This document shows, piece by piece, positions 44,831 to 54,618 of a stretch of DNA of 64,000 nucleotides. The stretch's first letter is position 1; the number at the start of each line of letters is the position of its first letter. Source of the stretch: Betaproteobacteria bacterium (GTDB lineage Bacteria > Pseudomonadota > Gammaproteobacteria > Burkholderiales > Methylophilaceae); NCBI GenBank assembly GCA_016868195.1, contig VGHQ01000005.1, forward strand, positions 19,428 through 83,427. Reading direction: 5' to 3'. The notes beneath the pieces were generated by a model. It ran no database searches, was not told where the DNA came from, and saw nothing but the letters and a program-made list of their open reading frames with translations. Made by a program: the position numbers and the translations under genes.

Positions 44831-46966
44831 TTATTTACTTTTAGATATTGGTAGCTGAATATTAATTATAGCGCCGCCACTTTTTACATTTTCAATAGTG
44901 ATGAGACCGTCATGCTCTTCAATGATTTTTTTTACAATAGCCAAGCCTAGTCCTGTCCCATGCGACTTAGTTGTAACATATGGCTCAAATGCTTTTTTTA
45001 ATATCTCCATCGTAAATCCAGGGCCATTATCTTCGATCGATAGCGCTATATAATTTTTCAGCTTATTCGTATTAATTTGGATAGTTGGTTTTTTTGTATT
45101 ATTTGTCATAGCATCTTGAGCATTTTGAATAAGATTAATAAGTACCTGTCTCATCATATTCACGTCTACTTTTATTTCAGGTAAATTTTTTGATAATTTA
45201 GTTGATATTTTAATTCCTGAGTTTTCGAATAAATAAGATATTTCTTTAATAAATTTATTAATGTTTGTTAACTCTAGATTTAATTTTGGTGCACGCGCAT
45301 ATTCACTAAATTCATTTACCATTGTTTTCATTGCATCAACCTGATTGACAATAGTTGTGACAGCTTTATTTAAAACATCTGTGTCGTCTTTATTTAATTT
45401 AGCCTCTAATTTATGCTTAATTCTTTCAGCTGAAAGCTGAATGGGTGTAAGTGGATTTTTAATTTCATGAGCAAGTCTCCTTGCTACCTCAGACCATGCT
45501 GCATCTCTTTGAGCCTGCATCATCATAGTGATATCATCTATCATTAAAACGAAATTATTAAGTTTATTCTGTGGTAACGGAGTAATTTGTAGCAAAAGTA
45601 CTTGGTTATTTTTTTCATATTTAATTTCAAATTGTTTAATGATCTCCGCTTGTTTTTTCTTGCTAGAGATTTTAATTTCTTCTTGAATGCCTACAACAAA
45701 ATCTTTTAAGAATTTATTCTTAATTGAAATTGAAGTTATTAATTTGTCTTTATTTTTTGATAAATCAACCTGCAATATTTTAGAAGCGGCAATATTGAAT
45801 GATTTAATCTCCATGGCATCATTAACAACGATCACACCTGAAGATAAATGCGCTAATACTGTTTCAAGATATGACCGAGCAGACTCAAGTCTTATCTGAT
45901 TATTTTCTGATGTTTGTGTGGCCTGATCTAATTGCTTTGTCATACTATTAAAAGATCTCACTAAAACACCTAGCTCATCTTTACCTTTTTCAGGGAGCAT
46001 TGTCTTAAAATTACCTTTTGCAATCTTTTTTGTACCCTCAGCAAGTAAGGCAAGAGGCTCTGATAATTTTCTACTCAGTAAAAATCCAATTGCTACAGCA
46101 GTTAATATGGCAAGCATGAGTACAAGCGTTAATGTAATTGAAAAAATCACTTTCAATGAATCTCGACTATAAGAAAGTTTCTGGTAATCTTGAAATACTA
46201 CCTCTACTGATTCTGCAACTGTGGTTAGTGAGTCTGGGACTGGCTGTAAAATTTGCAGAACTAATCTTTCATTGGAAACGCCTGCTCCATTGATCGGGGC
46301 TAATACTCGAAGATAAAGTCCTTTATTTTTAATCGGTTCAATTTTCCCGTAGACTTTATTGTCTGCTTGTTTTAATTGAATTAACGTTGGGAGTGCAGGT
46401 AAAAATGATTCTGCATCATTACTCGATACAGCAATAATTTTTCCTTGATCGGAAATGATTGTGGCATCTTGTACGCCGGATTTTTCTCGAAGATCACTGA
46501 GCGCCCCATATTGGGATGTGACAGGCATAGATGAAAGTGTGAGCGCCATGCGCTCAGCTTTTAATTCTAGGTCTGTCAACATAATGTCCAAAGCTTTTTG
46601 ACCTAACTTTAAGCCCCCGTCTAAAGCTGACTCAACCTTCACGTTAAACCATGACTCAATTGAACGCGTCAAAAAATTCACAGAAACTAAATATACAATT
46701 AAGCCTGGTATAACTGCCATAAGCGAAAAGGAAATAACAAGACGCATGGATAAACGACTACCTATGACATCTTTTTTTATATTTCCGAATAATTTCCTAA
46801 TCTGATTTGCAATGATTGCAATCAGACTGAAAATAAAAACAATACTTAATACAAGAACAATGGTGTAAGAGTTGCCTGAAATAAAATCTGAACTTGAGCT
46901 TGCTTTTGATAAAAGGAGTAAGAGTAATGCACCAACTAAACCAGTAATAGCTATTAGATATCTCAT
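44831..46966 (-). CDS. ntrY: NtrY-like sensor histidine kinase
   Basis: A 711-residue membrane kinase. Membrane helices lie near residues 7-20, 35-57, 75-97 and about 275-298, with a periplasmic domain between the last two. Then come HAMP (about 295-345), PAS, the H-box with His500 in RRLAHEIKNPLTP, and HATPase motifs NLIQNAQDAM, EDNGPGF and GTGLGLAI. This is the NtrY layout. It ends two bases before ntrX and overlaps the DUF4390 stop by four bases. In related bacteria the pair is tied to nitrogen or redox control. Confidence 0.93.
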   Translation of the reverse strand: MRYLIAITGLVGALLLLLLSKASSSSDFISGNSYTIVLVLSIVFIFSLIAIIANQIRKLFGNIKKDVIGSRLSMRLVISFSLMAVIPGLIVYLVSVNFLTRSIESWFNVKVESALDGGLKLGQKALDIMLTDLELKAERMALTLSSMPVTSQYGALSDLREKSGVQDATIISDQGKIIAVSSNDAESFLPALPTLIQLKQADNKVYGKIEPIKNKGLYLRVLAPINGAGVSNERLVLQILQPVPDSLTTVAESVEVVFQDYQKLSYSRDSLKVIFSITLTLVLMLAILTAVAIGFLLSRKLSEPLALLAEGTKKIAKGNFKTMLPEKGKDELGVLVRSFNSMTKQLDQATQTSENNQIRLESARSYLETVLAHLSSGVIVVNDAMEIKSFNIAASKILQVDLSKNKDKLITSISIKNKFLKDFVVGIQEEIKISSKKKQAEIIKQFEIKYEKNNQVLLLQITPLPQNKLNNFVLMIDDITMMMQAQRDAAWSEVARRLAHEIKNPLTPIQLSAERIKHKLEAKLNKDDTDVLNKAVTTIVNQVDAMKTMVNEFSEYARAPKLNLELTNINKFIKEISYLFENSGIKISTKLSKNLPEIKVDVNMMRQVLINLIQNAQDAMTNNTKKPTIQINTNKLKNYIALSIEDNGPGFTMEILKKAFEPYVTTKSHGTGLGLAIVKKIIEEHDGLITIENVKSGGAIINIQLPISKSK

Positions 46967-47556
46967 TTATTATTTATAAAAATCCATTGAAATTGTTTAG
47001 AGGCTAATTGCCATTCTTGATTACTTGTTATGTCAACTTGTAGTTGTTTTGGTAGTTTAGTCTGATCTAACTTAACTTGCAGATAAGCTGCGTAATTATC
47101 GGTATTATCAATTTGCGATTTATCAAAAATACGCCAATTTTTTATTTTTTTAAGTTCATTTTTTGCCTGAGTTAGGTTATCAAAAGCAACAAGGCGATTT
47201 TCGGATTCGGAGAGAATAAATTGCTTAGATAGCGCATGGTAGCTCAACACTATTTCTTTAGTTTTTTTAGCAACCTCTTCATCAAACCAATATTTTCTAG
47301 GCTTTTTTAATTCAAATTCAATAATAAAATTAATAGGAATACCTTTTCTGATTGCCTCATCTAAATCATCATTAAAAAATAGTTCAAATTCAGCATTTAA
47401 AAAATATGCTTCGAATTGATTATTAATTTCGGCAGTTTTAATAATCAAACTATTATCGACTGCAATAATAGATGAAGAAAAAAACAAGCTCATCCAAATA
47501 GCAAAAAAGATACTTAGTTTAATTTTTTTCAAATAATGCATAAAAAAATCCATCAT
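46963..47556 (-). CDS. DUF4390-domain protein
   Basis: A 197-residue exported protein. A hydrophobic N-terminus (KLSIFFAIWMSLFFSSSIIA) precedes a domain with FELFFNDDLDEAIRKGIPINF and KPRKYWFDEEVA, the DUF4390 pattern. The function is unknown, but the gene is regularly found between rsmB and ntrY in betaproteobacteria, as here. Its start lies inside the end of rsmB; ATGs at 47556, 47553 and 47541 are all possible. Confidence 0.8.
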   Translation of the reverse strand: MMDFFMHYLKKIKLSIFFAIWMSLFFSSSIIAVDNSLIIKTAEINNQFEAYFLNAEFELFFNDDLDEAIRKGIPINFIIEFELKKPRKYWFDEEVAKKTKEIVLSYHALSKQFILSESENRLVAFDNLTQAKNELKKIKNWRIFDKSQIDNTDNYAAYLQVKLDQTKLPKQLQVDITSNQEWQLASKQFQWIFINNK

Positions 47557-48799
47557 GGTTTTCGCTTGGTATTAATTGATTTTCATATTTACTATATTTC
47601 GAATCGACTGACCATTTTACTTCTTTTGCGTCACTATGTTCTTTAATAAAATCATCAATAACCCTCTGATTTTCATCAGGAAAGATAGAGCATGTCGCGT
47701 AAAGTAATTTACCACCCTTTTTTAATAACTGCCACATAGCTTGCAGCATGATCTTTTGTTGCTTAGCAAACATCTCAATATCACGAGGCCTTCTTAACCA
47801 CTTAATATCGACATGTCGCCTGACTACACCTGAGGCAGAGCATGGCGTATCAAGCAGGATGCGATCAAATAATTTTTTATTCCACCAAGACTTGATCGCT
47901 GTTAAATCTGCACATTTTAAATGAGCATGAAGCTGCAATCTCTCTAAATTTTCTTTTACTTTATATAAGCGTTCTTTTTGTTGATCAATCGACACCAACT
48001 CGATGTCAGCAATTTCTAACATATGCCCCGTTTTACCTCCGGGAGCGCTGCAAGCATCCAGACAAACTTGACCATCTTTAAGATCCAAAAGCTTTGCAGC
48101 AAGTTGCGCACCAAAATCTTGAACTGATACTTCACCCTCTATAAATCCAGGTATTTTTTCTACAGGGATAGGCTTAGTTAGCTCTAAGGCAATATCTCCT
48201 AGAACTCGATACTCAATTGATTCAGATTTAAGTTTTTCTTCGTATTGCTTAAGATTAATTTTTCTTACATTAATTCTTAAAGTTAATGGTGGATGCTTAT
48301 TTCCATTCAATAATATGCTTTCCCAATCTTTGCTATATGCTTCTTTAATGAGCTGAATCCACCATAAAGGGTATGAATAAAAAGCCTCTTCATCATTTTT
48401 TAATTTAGATTTTAGGTTGTCTTTTTGACGAATAAAATTTCTCAATACTCCATTTACAAAAGATCCTGCCCAGGATTTATTAATAAATTTAGCAGCCTCA
48501 ACAGCTTCGTTTACTATGGTAAAGTCATTAGATTGATCATGATTTAATTGAAACAAAGCTACACAAAGTAAGGCTTCAATTTTTTTATTTGTTATTTTTT
48601 TGTTAATGAGCTTTCGAATAAAAAATTGATTCTCACCTAAAAAACGAATAGCACCATATGCCAAAAAAATCGCAATCGATTTTTGCTGCGGTGTAATTTG
48701 GTAATGATGATCAAAATGTCTGTCAAACACATGATTTAAATTATGTCCTTTTATAACTTTAGACACACAATCGGCTGCAATAAGTTGAGAGTGATGCAA
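47519..48799 (-). CDS. rsmB: 16S rRNA (cytosine967-C5)-methyltransferase RsmB
   Basis: 426 residues. An N-terminal NusB-like RNA-binding domain (about 1-130, with VNEAVEAAKFINKSWAGSFVNGVLRN) is followed by the methyltransferase core. The SAM site is LDACSAPGGKTGHMLE; the catalytic cysteines are in DTPCSASGVVRRHPD-like DTPCSASGVVRRH and YATCSIFPDENQ. The def-fmt-rsmB order is conserved across proteobacteria and supports the specific call over the paralogue at 18.4 kb. Confidence 0.95.
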   Translation of the reverse strand: MHHSQLIAADCVSKVIKGHNLNHVFDRHFDHHYQITPQQKSIAIFLAYGAIRFLGENQFFIRKLINKKITNKKIEALLCVALFQLNHDQSNDFTIVNEAVEAAKFINKSWAGSFVNGVLRNFIRQKDNLKSKLKNDEEAFYSYPLWWIQLIKEAYSKDWESILLNGNKHPPLTLRINVRKINLKQYEEKLKSESIEYRVLGDIALELTKPIPVEKIPGFIEGEVSVQDFGAQLAAKLLDLKDGQVCLDACSAPGGKTGHMLEIADIELVSIDQQKERLYKVKENLERLQLHAHLKCADLTAIKSWWNKKLFDRILLDTPCSASGVVRRHVDIKWLRRPRDIEMFAKQQKIMLQAMWQLLKKGGKLLYATCSIFPDENQRVIDDFIKEHSDAKEVKWSVDSKYSKYENQLIPSENHDGFFYALFEKN

Positions 48800-48804
48800 A
48801 ATAG

Positions 48805-49749
48805 TTACGACTTAAAGACGTCTCCCAACATAGGTCGGTGTCCTAAAATAAATTCCTTAGATTTTAGTCTTTTGCCTCCTGGCATTTGAAGCTCTTTAAT
48901 GAGCAAAGTCCCTTCACCACACTTCACATGAATAAATTCATCTAGCTTAAGAATTTGTCCTGTTTTAACATTTTTGTCATTATCTTTACTAATCTCAGCA
49001 TCCCATATTTTACAAATAGCCTCACGATATTCTGTTTGCGCGACTGGAAATGAATTAAACGCTCTTATCTTTCGAAGAATCCCTAAAGAAGTATCTTGCC
49101 AATCAATTTTCGATTCCTCTTTAGTCACTTTTTCAGCGTAAGTCACACTTGCCTCATCCTGAGGGGTCGACTGAACTTCACCTTTTGTCCTCAACTCCTC
49201 CATCACTTCGATCATTAAATACGCACCTAATACTGAAAGTGTTTTTGTTAATTGTTCAGTTGTATCTTTTTCGCTGATTTGAATTTTAGTTTTTTTAATC
49301 ATGTCACCTGCGTCTAGTTTTTGAACGACGCGCATTATGGTGACACCTGTTGATTCATCCCCCATCAATATAGCACGATGAATAGGTGCAGCACCTCGCC
49401 ATCTAGGAAGGAGTGAAGCATGGATGTTAAAACAACCTAGTGCAGGTAAATTAAGAACAGCTTGGGGAATGATGAGTCCATATGCCGCTACAATCATCAC
49501 ATTGAAATCAATGGCAGTTATCATTTCGAAAGATTCTTTGCTTTTTAATTCTAAAGGCTGGTAAACAGGAATGCCTAATGTATTAGCCTTCAATTTAATA
49601 GCGCTGGGATGAAGCTTTAAGCCTCGTCCTGATGGTCTATCTGGCTGAGTTAATACACCTACAATTTCATAGCCTTTATCATGAAGAGCCTGCAAAGCTG
49701 GTACAGCAAAATCTGGGGTGCCAGCAAAAATGATTTTTAAGGAATTCAA
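48805..49749 (-). CDS. fmt: Methionyl-tRNA formyltransferase
   Basis: 314 residues; formylates initiator Met-tRNA with 10-formyl-THF. Landmarks are FAGTPDFAVP at the N-terminus, the formyl-THF-site NIHASLLPRWRGAAPIHRAI and MDAGDM-like KLDAGDMI. A C-terminal OB-like domain follows from about residue 205. It is between def (18-base gap) and rsmB (five-base gap). Confidence 0.96.
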   Translation of the reverse strand: MNSLKIIFAGTPDFAVPALQALHDKGYEIVGVLTQPDRPSGRGLKLHPSAIKLKANTLGIPVYQPLELKSKESFEMITAIDFNVMIVAAYGLIIPQAVLNLPALGCFNIHASLLPRWRGAAPIHRAILMGDESTGVTIMRVVQKLDAGDMIKKTKIQISEKDTTEQLTKTLSVLGAYLMIEVMEELRTKGEVQSTPQDEASVTYAEKVTKEESKIDWQDTSLGILRKIRAFNSFPVAQTEYREAICKIWDAEISKDNDKNVKTGQILKLDEFIHVKCGEGTLLIKELQMPGGKRLKSKEFILGHRPMLGDVFKS

Positions 49750-49767
49750 GATATAGACTCGCTAAAT

Positions 49768-50280
49768 TTAAGCATTAACCTCATGCTCTTTAGCACGCTT
49801 TTTCATTTTTGTTTTGATGCGATTACGCTTTAATGGGGATAGGTATTCTACAAATACTTTACCTAAAAGATGATCCATTTCGTGCTGAATACAAACGGCT
49901 AATAACCCCTCTGCTTCGAGCTCAAAAGATTTTCCTTCTCGATCAAGCGCTTCTACCTTAATGCGCTCAGCGCGCGTGACTGAATCAAATAAATCAGGGA
50001 CAGACAAGCAACCTTCTTCATATGATTGCTGTCCTGATGATTCAATAATTTTGGGATTAATAAAAACCTTTAAGTTATCTTTTGTTTCCGAAATATCTAC
50101 CAAAATTAATTGAATATGGCGATTGACTTGGGTTGCAGCTAATCCTATGCCAGGTGCAGCATACATCGTTTCCGCCATATCATCGATAAGCTTCCTAATT
50201 GAGTTATCCACAACTTCGATGGATTTTGCAATGGTATGCAGTCTCGGATCAGGATAATTTAATATATTTAAAATTGCCAT
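49768..50280 (-). CDS. def: Peptide deformylase
   Basis: Metalloenzyme of 170 residues removing formyl from nascent N-termini. All three family motifs are present: [17 protein letters not shown] (metal Cys) and QHEMDHLLG (metal His residues). It leads the def-fmt-rsmB run. A consensus DnaA box falls within its coding sequence near the 5' end, and another lies upstream. Confidence 0.97.
   Translation of the reverse strand: MAILNILNYPDPRLHTIAKSIEVVDNSIRKLIDDMAETMYAAPGIGLAATQVNRHIQLILVDISETKDNLKVFINPKIIESSGQQSYEEGCLSVPDLFDSVTRAERIKVEALDREGKSFELEAEGLLAVCIQHEMDHLLGKVFVEYLSPLKRNRIKTKMKKRAKEHEVNA
50204..50212 (+). promoter_or_regulatory. Consensus DnaA box inside the 5' part of def
   Basis: Exact TTATCCACA on the plus strand, encoding part of the VVDNS stretch of Def on the other strand. 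It lies 109 bases from a second exact copy in the same orientation. Confidence 0.45.
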
Positions 50281-50312
50281 AAATGTTGATTATTTTATTT
50301 ATTGCTGATAAC

Positions 50313-50321
50313 TTATCCACA
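50313..50321 (+). promoter_or_regulatory. Consensus DnaA box in the def-smg intergenic region
   Basis: Exact TTATCCACA in the 177-base divergent region between def and smg, followed at once by an inverted repeat AAGGT-TTAAAC-ACCTT (50321-50336). It may tie expression of def or smg to DnaA. The rest of this AT-rich region shows nothing else I can name. Confidence 0.5.
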
Positions 50322-50457
50322 AGGTTTAAACACCTTAAACTTATTAGACATATAAAGAATATTATACTTTGCTAATAGCTCAATTACCTGACTCAAATTC
50401 ATTTAGCTTTCACTTACTTCTAAGTCATTTTTCATTCACTATCGTAAAGGAATCTTT

Positions 50458-50919
50458 ATGCTAGAACTGCTTATCTATATGTTTGAAAATTATCTCAGCA
50501 CACAAAATTTACCTGACTTTAAAAGTATTACAGCAGAGCTTGAAGCTGCAGGATTTGATAATCAAGATATTGAAAATGCTTTTACTTGGTTTAACCAGCT
50601 AAAGGCGATGACAAATGCTATTCCTGTAAAAAATAGTACTTGCTCTTCCCGAGGCTATCGTATGTTCTCAGACACCGAACAAAAAAAGATAAGCGCTGAA
50701 AGTCTTGGATTTGTATTGTTCCTTGAACAAGCGAAAGTGCTGGATGCAAATGAACGAGAAATTATTCTTGATCGTGCTATGGCGCTCAAACAAGTACACA
50801 TTAATATCGAAGAAATGCGCTGGATTGTCATGATGGCTCTTTGGAATGAAGGTCGTGAAAAAGACTTCTTGTTTATAGAAGATGCAATCTATCAAGATCA
50901 CAACTTAGTTTTACACTAG
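50458..50919 (+). CDS. smg: Smg/DUF494-family protein
   Basis: A 153-residue cytoplasmic protein of the Smg (DUF494) family, function unknown. It begins MLELLIYMFENYL and has FLEQAKVLDANEREIILDRAMAL and a C-terminal WIVMMALWNEG, all typical. AAAGGAATCTTT gives a good ribosome-binding site. In many relatives it lies beside dprA and topA; dprA is missing here. It overlaps the convergent metF by four bases. Confidence 0.88.
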   Translation: MLELLIYMFENYLSTQNLPDFKSITAELEAAGFDNQDIENAFTWFNQLKAMTNAIPVKNSTCSSRGYRMFSDTEQKKISAESLGFVLFLEQAKVLDANEREIILDRAMALKQVHINIEEMRWIVMMALWNEGREKDFLFIEDAIYQDHNLVLH

Positions 50920-51752
50920 TTGCCTTCTATATTTTGAATGATGCGGGAAATAATCCCTGCTTGATTTAAGGTGTAGAAATGTAAGCTTGGTACATCCCAA
51001 CTCACTAATGTTTCACAAAGTTCAGATATAACGTCCACACCGAATGATCTCAGTGAAGGCAAATCATCTCCAAAGCTTTCTAATTTAATTCGAAGCCAAC
51101 GAGGTATCTCTGCACCGCAATTTGAGGCAAAACGAGCCAATTGCTTAATGTTGTAGATAGGCATCACGCCTGGAATAATGGGTACATCAATGTCTGCAAT
51201 CAAACATTCATCCATAAATCTAAAATAGGCATCGGCATTAAAAAAGAATTGTGTAATAGCTGAATTAGCACCAGCAGCTACTTTATTTTTAAAGTTTTGA
51301 ATATCTATTTGTGCTGAGGAGGCCTCAGGGTGATATTCGGGATAGGCTGCCACCTCAATATGAAAGTAATCATTAGTTTCTTGTCGAATGAAGCTTACTA
51401 ATTCATTCGCGTGTTTAAATTCTCCACTTGGTATTTGGCCTTGAGGGACATCGCCTCGCAAAGCCACGAGATGCTTAATACCATGTTGCTGATATTGATT
51501 AAGTAAAGTTTTAATTTCTATCTTTGTCGATGAAATGCCTGAAATATGAGGCACTGCATTAAAACCTTCATTTTTTATTTCTAATACTGTTTCTAGAGTT
51601 CGATCGCGTGTTGAGCCACCCGCACCAAAGGTCACAGAGTAATATTCAGGCCTGAATGCGGATAACTGCTGACGCGTATCTGCTAAGTTTTTTATCCCTT
51701 CCGAGGTATTAGGAGGAAAAAACTCAAAACTATAAGAAACTTTTTTAGCCAT
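50916..51752 (-). CDS. metF: 5,10-methylenetetrahydrofolate reductase
   Basis: FAD enzyme of 278 residues making 5-methyl-THF for methionine synthesis. Features: SFEFFPPNTSEG at the start, SVTFGAGGSTRD, HLVALRGD, ITQFFFNADAYFRF and PGVMPIYN. It is downstream of ahcY by two bases, closing the metK-ahcY-metF methyl-cycle set. Confidence 0.96.
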   Translation of the reverse strand: MAKKVSYSFEFFPPNTSEGIKNLADTRQQLSAFRPEYYSVTFGAGGSTRDRTLETVLEIKNEGFNAVPHISGISSTKIEIKTLLNQYQQHGIKHLVALRGDVPQGQIPSGEFKHANELVSFIRQETNDYFHIEVAAYPEYHPEASSAQIDIQNFKNKVAAGANSAITQFFFNADAYFRFMDECLIADIDVPIIPGVMPIYNIKQLARFASNCGAEIPRWLRIKLESFGDDLPSLRSFGVDVISELCETLVSWDVPSLHFYTLNQAGIISRIIQNIEGN

Positions 51753-51754
51753 TA

Positions 51755-53176
51755 TTAATAGCGATAATGCTCAGGTTTGTAAGGGCCTTCTTCCTTAACC
51801 CCAATATACTTAGCTTGCACTTCTGACAAGTTTGTAAGTTGTACATTTAATTTTTTCAATTGCAAGCGAGCCACTTTCTCATCCAAGTGTTTCGGTAAAG
51901 TATAAACACCCACAGGATATTTTTCAGCATGCGCAAATAATTCAATTTGAGCGATAGTTTGATTCGCGAAAGATGAACTCATCACATAACTTGGATGGCC
52001 TGTTCCACAACCTAAATTCACGAGTCTGCCTTTTGCAAGCAAGATGATGCGTTTACCATCTTTGAAAATGACATGATCTACTTGCGGTTTAATCTCTTCC
52101 CATTTGCAATCGCTTAATGATGCAACATCAATCTCATTATCGAAATGGCCAATATTACAAACAATTGCTTGATCTTTCATACGCGACATATGGTCACGGG
52201 TAATTACATGATAATTACCTGTCGCTGTCACAAAAATATCTGCATGCTCTGCTGCATAATCCATAGTTACCACGCGATATCCTTCCATCGCAGCTTGAAG
52301 CGCACAAATAGGATCAATCTCAGTCACCCACACTTGAGCTGATAAAGCACGAAGTGCTTGTGCTGAACCCTTACCTACATCGCCATATCCAGCTACAACC
52401 GCTACTTTTCCTGCAATCATGACATCCGTTGCACGCTTAATGGCATCTACTAGTGATTCACGGCAACCATAAAGATTATCAAATTTAGATTTAGTCACTG
52501 AATCATTCACATTAATAGCAGGGAAAGCTAATTTGCCTTCTTTATGCATTTGATATAAACGATGAACACCTGTAGTGGTTTCTTCGGTCACACCTTTAAC
52601 ATGCTTAAGCCTCATAGAATACCAATGAGGATCTGTTTTTAATTTTCGTTTAATTGAATTAAAAAGAGAAATCTCTTCTTCACTTGAAGGCTTAGCAATA
52701 ACTGCAGCATCTTTTTCTGCACGCGTACCTAAGTGAAGGAGTAAAGTTGCATCGCCGCCATCATCTAGAATCATATTGGTATAGCCGCCATCACTCCATT
52801 CAAAAATACGGTGTGTATATTCCCAATATTGATCAAGTGTTTCACCTTTAAAGGCAAAAACAGGAGTGCCGCTCTTAGCGATTGCAGCAGCAGCATGGTC
52901 TTGGGTTGAATAGATATTGCAAGATGCCCATCTCACTTCAGCACCTAAATCTTTAAGTGTTTCGATAAGTACCGCTGTTTGAATCGTCATATGCAATGAT
53001 CCACTGATGCGAGCACCCTTTAATGGTTTTTCTTTTGCATATTCTTCACGGATAGCCATGAGTCCCGGCATCTCAGTTTCTGCAATAGCAATTTCTTTTC
53101 GACCGAAATCAGCCTGATTAATATCGGCAACGAGATAGTCTTGTGTATTTAAATTTTGATTAGTCACTGTATTCAT
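51755..53176 (-). CDS. ahcY: S-adenosylhomocysteinase
   Basis: Hydrolyses SAH to adenosine and homocysteine, relieving inhibition of methyltransferases. It has 473 residues with [30 protein letters not shown], the NAD site [11 protein letters not shown] and GHFDNEID, ending [10 protein letters not shown]. The start is ATG 53176 with AAGGAA a few bases before it. An in-frame codon at 53248 would add 24 residues, but that stretch is the leader RNA of the SAH riboswitch and is not expected to be translated. Confidence 0.96.
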   Translation of the reverse strand: MNTVTNQNLNTQDYLVADINQADFGRKEIAIAETEMPGLMAIREEYAKEKPLKGARISGSLHMTIQTAVLIETLKDLGAEVRWASCNIYSTQDHAAAAIAKSGTPVFAFKGETLDQYWEYTHRIFEWSDGGYTNMILDDGGDATLLLHLGTRAEKDAAVIAKPSSEEEISLFNSIKRKLKTDPHWYSMRLKHVKGVTEETTTGVHRLYQMHKEGKLAFPAINVNDSVTKSKFDNLYGCRESLVDAIKRATDVMIAGKVAVVAGYGDVGKGSAQALRALSAQVWVTEIDPICALQAAMEGYRVVTMDYAAEHADIFVTATGNYHVITRDHMSRMKDQAIVCNIGHFDNEIDVASLSDCKWEEIKPQVDHVIFKDGKRIILLAKGRLVNLGCGTGHPSYVMSSSFANQTIAQIELFAHAEKYPVGVYTLPKHLDEKVARLQLKKLNVQLTNLSEVQAKYIGVKEEGPYKPEHYRY

Positions 53177-53225
53177 TTTAAATTCCTTTTGAATGCGAAG
53201 TGACCAGCTGGGATGTTTCGGTATC

Positions 53226-53336
53226 CACCAACACCCCGTGACTGGCACGGTTATAAATTGGTGAACGCCGTTTACAAGTAACCTTGTAATCTGAGCCTGG
53301 GATTTTAAGAAAAAATCTCGCAGCGTTCCTCAGAAG
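53226..53336 (-). ncRNA. SAH riboswitch upstream of ahcY
   Basis: Minus-strand leader with the SAH riboswitch fold. P1 pairs TCTGAG (53334-53329) with CTCAGA (53295-53290), 6 of 6. P2 pairs GATTTT with AAAATC (53317-53312 and 53306-53301) over a 5-base loop. The long-range helix pairs GAACGC (53328-53323) with GCGTTC (53268-53263), 6 of 6. The conserved GAGGAACGCTGC, CCAGGCTC and ACGGCGTTCACC follow the family consensus. Downstream lies a hairpin CCGTG/CACGG (53250-53236), enclosed by CACCAA/TTGGTG, which shares a base with the long-range helix and could be the switching platform. SAH binding is known to turn ahcY expression on. Confidence 0.92.
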
Positions 53337-53393
53337 AATTGCATTATAGATTAAAAATATTTAGGACTCAAATACTTACTAAAGTTCAAATAT

Positions 53394-54551
53394 TTAATTT
53401 GCGGATTTAAGCGCATGCGCTTTATCTGCTGTTTCCCATGAAAACTCTGGTTCGTCTCGACCAAAATGCCCATAAGCCGCAGTTTTCTTATAAATGGGGC
53501 GCAACAGATCAAGCATCTTTACAATACCTTTAGGTCTTAAATCAAAATGCTCGTGCACCAATGCAGTCAATTGGTCGTCTGAAATCTTACCTGTACCATA
53601 AGTTTCAACCATCACTGAAGTCGGTCTTGCCACGCCAATCGCATATGAAATTTGCACTAAACAACGTGCAGCCAATCCTGAAGCCACAATATTTTTAGCT
53701 ACATAGCGCGCAGCATAGGCTGCTGATCGATCCACCTTGCTAGGATCTTTGCCCGAAAAAGCTCCGCCACCATGGGGTGCGGAACCGCCATAAGTATCTA
53801 CAATAATTTTACGTCCAGTGAGTCCGCAATCGCCTTGCGGTCCACCAATCACAAAACGCCCCGTGGGATTTACAAGATACTTGATATCCCCTTTCATAAG
53901 CTCTTTAGGCAGAATGGGTTTAATAATTTCCTCAATCACTGATTCGCGGATGGTCTCCAGCGAGACTTCTGGATCGTGTTGCGTTGAGAGAACTACAGTA
54001 TCGATCGAATGAGGTTTTTGATCTTTATACTTTAAAGTGACTTGTGCTTTTGCATCAGGACGAAGCCAAGGAAGCCTGCCGTCCTTTCTTAAGTAGGACT
54101 GTCTCTCCATCAATCGATGAGATAACCAAATGGGCATAGGCATTAACTGTGCTGTTTCATCACAAGCATAACCAAACATCAGGCCTTGATCGCCAGCGCC
54201 TTGATCTAAAGAATCATCTAAAGCACCATCCACACCTTGCGCAATATCAGGTGACTGCTTGTCATAAGCAACGAGCACTGCACAACCCTTATAGTCAATA
54301 CCGTAATCGGTATTGTCATACCCTATATAGCGAATCGTATCGCGCGCTACTTTAATATAATCCACATTGGCCGTAGTCGTAATCTCACCTGCCAAAACTA
54401 CAAGACCTGTATTTGTTAAAGTCTCAGCTGCAACACGAGCTGTTGGATCTTGTTCGAGAATAGCATCAAGAATCGCATCAGATATCTGATCGGCTACTTT
54501 ATCTGGGTGACCTTCAGAGACAGATTCTGAGGTAAATAAATACTCACTCAT
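53394..54551 (-). CDS. metK: S-adenosylmethionine synthetase
   Basis: Makes SAM from methionine and ATP; 385 residues. Landmarks are [25 protein letters not shown] [23 protein letters not shown], the [19 protein letters not shown] stretch and [12 protein letters not shown]. The ATG at 54551 follows GGA at suitable spacing; the in-frame TTG at 54563 would add only MEKT. It stands upstream of the SAH-riboswitch-ahcY-metF unit. Confidence 0.97.
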   Translation of the reverse strand: MSEYLFTSESVSEGHPDKVADQISDAILDAILEQDPTARVAAETLTNTGLVVLAGEITTTANVDYIKVARDTIRYIGYDNTDYGIDYKGCAVLVAYDKQSPDIAQGVDGALDDSLDQGAGDQGLMFGYACDETAQLMPMPIWLSHRLMERQSYLRKDGRLPWLRPDAKAQVTLKYKDQKPHSIDTVVLSTQHDPEVSLETIRESVIEEIIKPILPKELMKGDIKYLVNPTGRFVIGGPQGDCGLTGRKIIVDTYGGSAPHGGGAFSGKDPSKVDRSAAYAARYVAKNIVASGLAARCLVQISYAIGVARPTSVMVETYGTGKISDDQLTALVHEHFDLRPKGIVKMLDLLRPIYKKTAAYGHFGRDEPEFSWETADKAHALKSAN

Positions 54552-54618
54552 AGTTTTTTCCAAGTTCTAAATTACGTAAAGCGTTTAGAATAGCAAAATA
54601 TCAAGATTAAATACAATT

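Noticed and set aside
44320..44844. 174-codon plus-strand ORF antisense to ntrX
   Set aside because: It mirrors a well-supported response regulator gene, shows no recognisable domain and is a frame shadow.
50204..50457. Possible replication origin at def-smg
   Set aside because: Only two DnaA boxes were seen, no clear AT-rich unwinding repeats and no dnaA, dnaN or gidA nearby; kept only as a DnaA-box finding.
53177..53248. 24-residue N-terminal extension of AhcY
   Set aside because: The region is the SAH riboswitch leader; the ATG at 53176 has its own ribosome-binding site and matches the family's N-terminus.
53236..53250. TGGCAC on the plus strand read as a sigma-54 -24 element
   Set aside because: No TTGC at the required spacing; the bases belong to the riboswitch-leader hairpin. 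I found no convincing sigma-54 promoter in the window.
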